Source: FEN-987 sp035524675
Lineage (GTDB): Archaea; Thermoproteota; Bathyarchaeia; 40CM-2-53-6
Length of the DNA: 6,085 bases
Direction: 5' to 3'
Assembly: GCA_035524675.1 (NCBI GenBank)
Contig: DATKOK010000156.1
Coordinates: 1-6,085 of the forward strand
Below, one piece after another: positions 6,014-6,085 of this stretch. Each line of letters opens with the position of its first letter. Positions within the stretch are counted from its first letter, which is position 1. Under the pieces are notes generated by a model. The model was not told where the DNA came from and did not search any database. It saw only the letters and a program-made list of their open reading frames with translations. A program made the translations under genes and the position numbers.

Positions 6014-6028
6014 CGTATTATAATATAT
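6014..6028 (-). promoter_or_regulatory. TATA-like promoter element upstream of the ABC operon
   Basis: On the minus strand the sequence reads ATATATTATAATACG (6028 to 6014), the best TATA-box candidate in the window. With archaeal spacing of about 26 bp the transcript would start near 5995 and leave a leader of about 16-28 nt. The stretch is nearly symmetric and could also serve a divergent gene to the right of the window. A second A/T element at 5988-5996 could instead give a leaderless mRNA starting at 5967. Confidence 0.45.
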
Positions 6029-6038
6029 CGAGTCGATA
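6023..6038. promoter_or_regulatory. Putative operator copy 2 (dyad TATCGA-G-TCGATA)
   Basis: TATCGAGTCGATA (6026-6038) is a perfect 6-bp dyad around one base. The 16-bp element ATATATCGAGTCGATA repeats copy 1 with two differences, 34 bp away, close to three helical turns. It overlaps the upstream edge of the TATA-like box, where a bound protein would block TBP/TFB. The regulator gene is not in the window. Confidence 0.55.
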
Positions 6039-6085
6039 CTACCGCTGGAATGCGACTTGGCTAAGAGCTTGCATGTGAGCCCGTA

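Noticed and set aside
1..6085. CRISPR array, tRNA, insertion sequence or phage attachment site
   Set aside because: I saw no regularly spaced direct repeats with unique spacers, no cloverleaf-like sequence, no transposase-like frame and no flanking target-site duplication by eye.

Overview
The window looks archaeal, probably from an uncultivated mesophilic or soil lineage. The evidence is indirect. Base composition is near 50% GC. Two exported beta-rich proteins include one with the 'PDFSIS...GFSSSV...GTYSL...SHS' Ig-like modules common in archaeal surface proteins. The ABC ATPase has an 'IGLVSEKLIMY' Q-loop that I associate with archaeal members of its family. Genes tend to lack strong Shine-Dalgarno (SD) sites and to sit close to A/T-rich TATA-like boxes. 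No rRNA, tRNA, CRISPR array or mobile element is visible, so the phylum cannot be fixed.

Layout, left to right. (1) The C-terminal end of a short-chain dehydrogenase/reductase (1-192, +) enters from outside and is followed by a T-rich tract. (2) A small glyoxalase/VOC-fold protein (285-632, -) converges on it. (3) A 205-bp divergent intergenic region (633-837) carries a long imperfect inverted repeat, a perfect SD site, a 23-codon small ORF and a second inverted repeat, and runs directly into (4) a large exported protein (838-2778, +) with an N-terminal beta-sandwich-like region and four Ig-like modules. (5) A second, unrelated exported protein (2802-3686, -) converges on it, with 23 bp between the stop codons. 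(6) After a 237-bp intergenic region without a convincing gene comes a two-gene ABC-2 exporter operon on the minus strand: permease (3924-5138) and upstream ATPase (5140-5967), with start and stop codons one base apart. (7) Upstream of the ATPase are two near-identical dyad-symmetric elements around a TATA-like box, which look like operators for an unseen repressor.

How the parts may work together. The ATPase and permease should form one DrrA/DrrB- or NatA/NatB-type exporter, probably under ligand-responsive repression through the tandem operators. The two exported proteins are likely cell-surface or secreted; nothing shown links them to the exporter beyond position. The SDR and VOC proteins are ordinary metabolic or detoxification families of unknown substrate. 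The least ordinary features are the leader region of the large surface protein (SD, mini-ORF, inverted repeats, 1-nt coupling) and the tandem operator array. I see no clear new multi-gene system.
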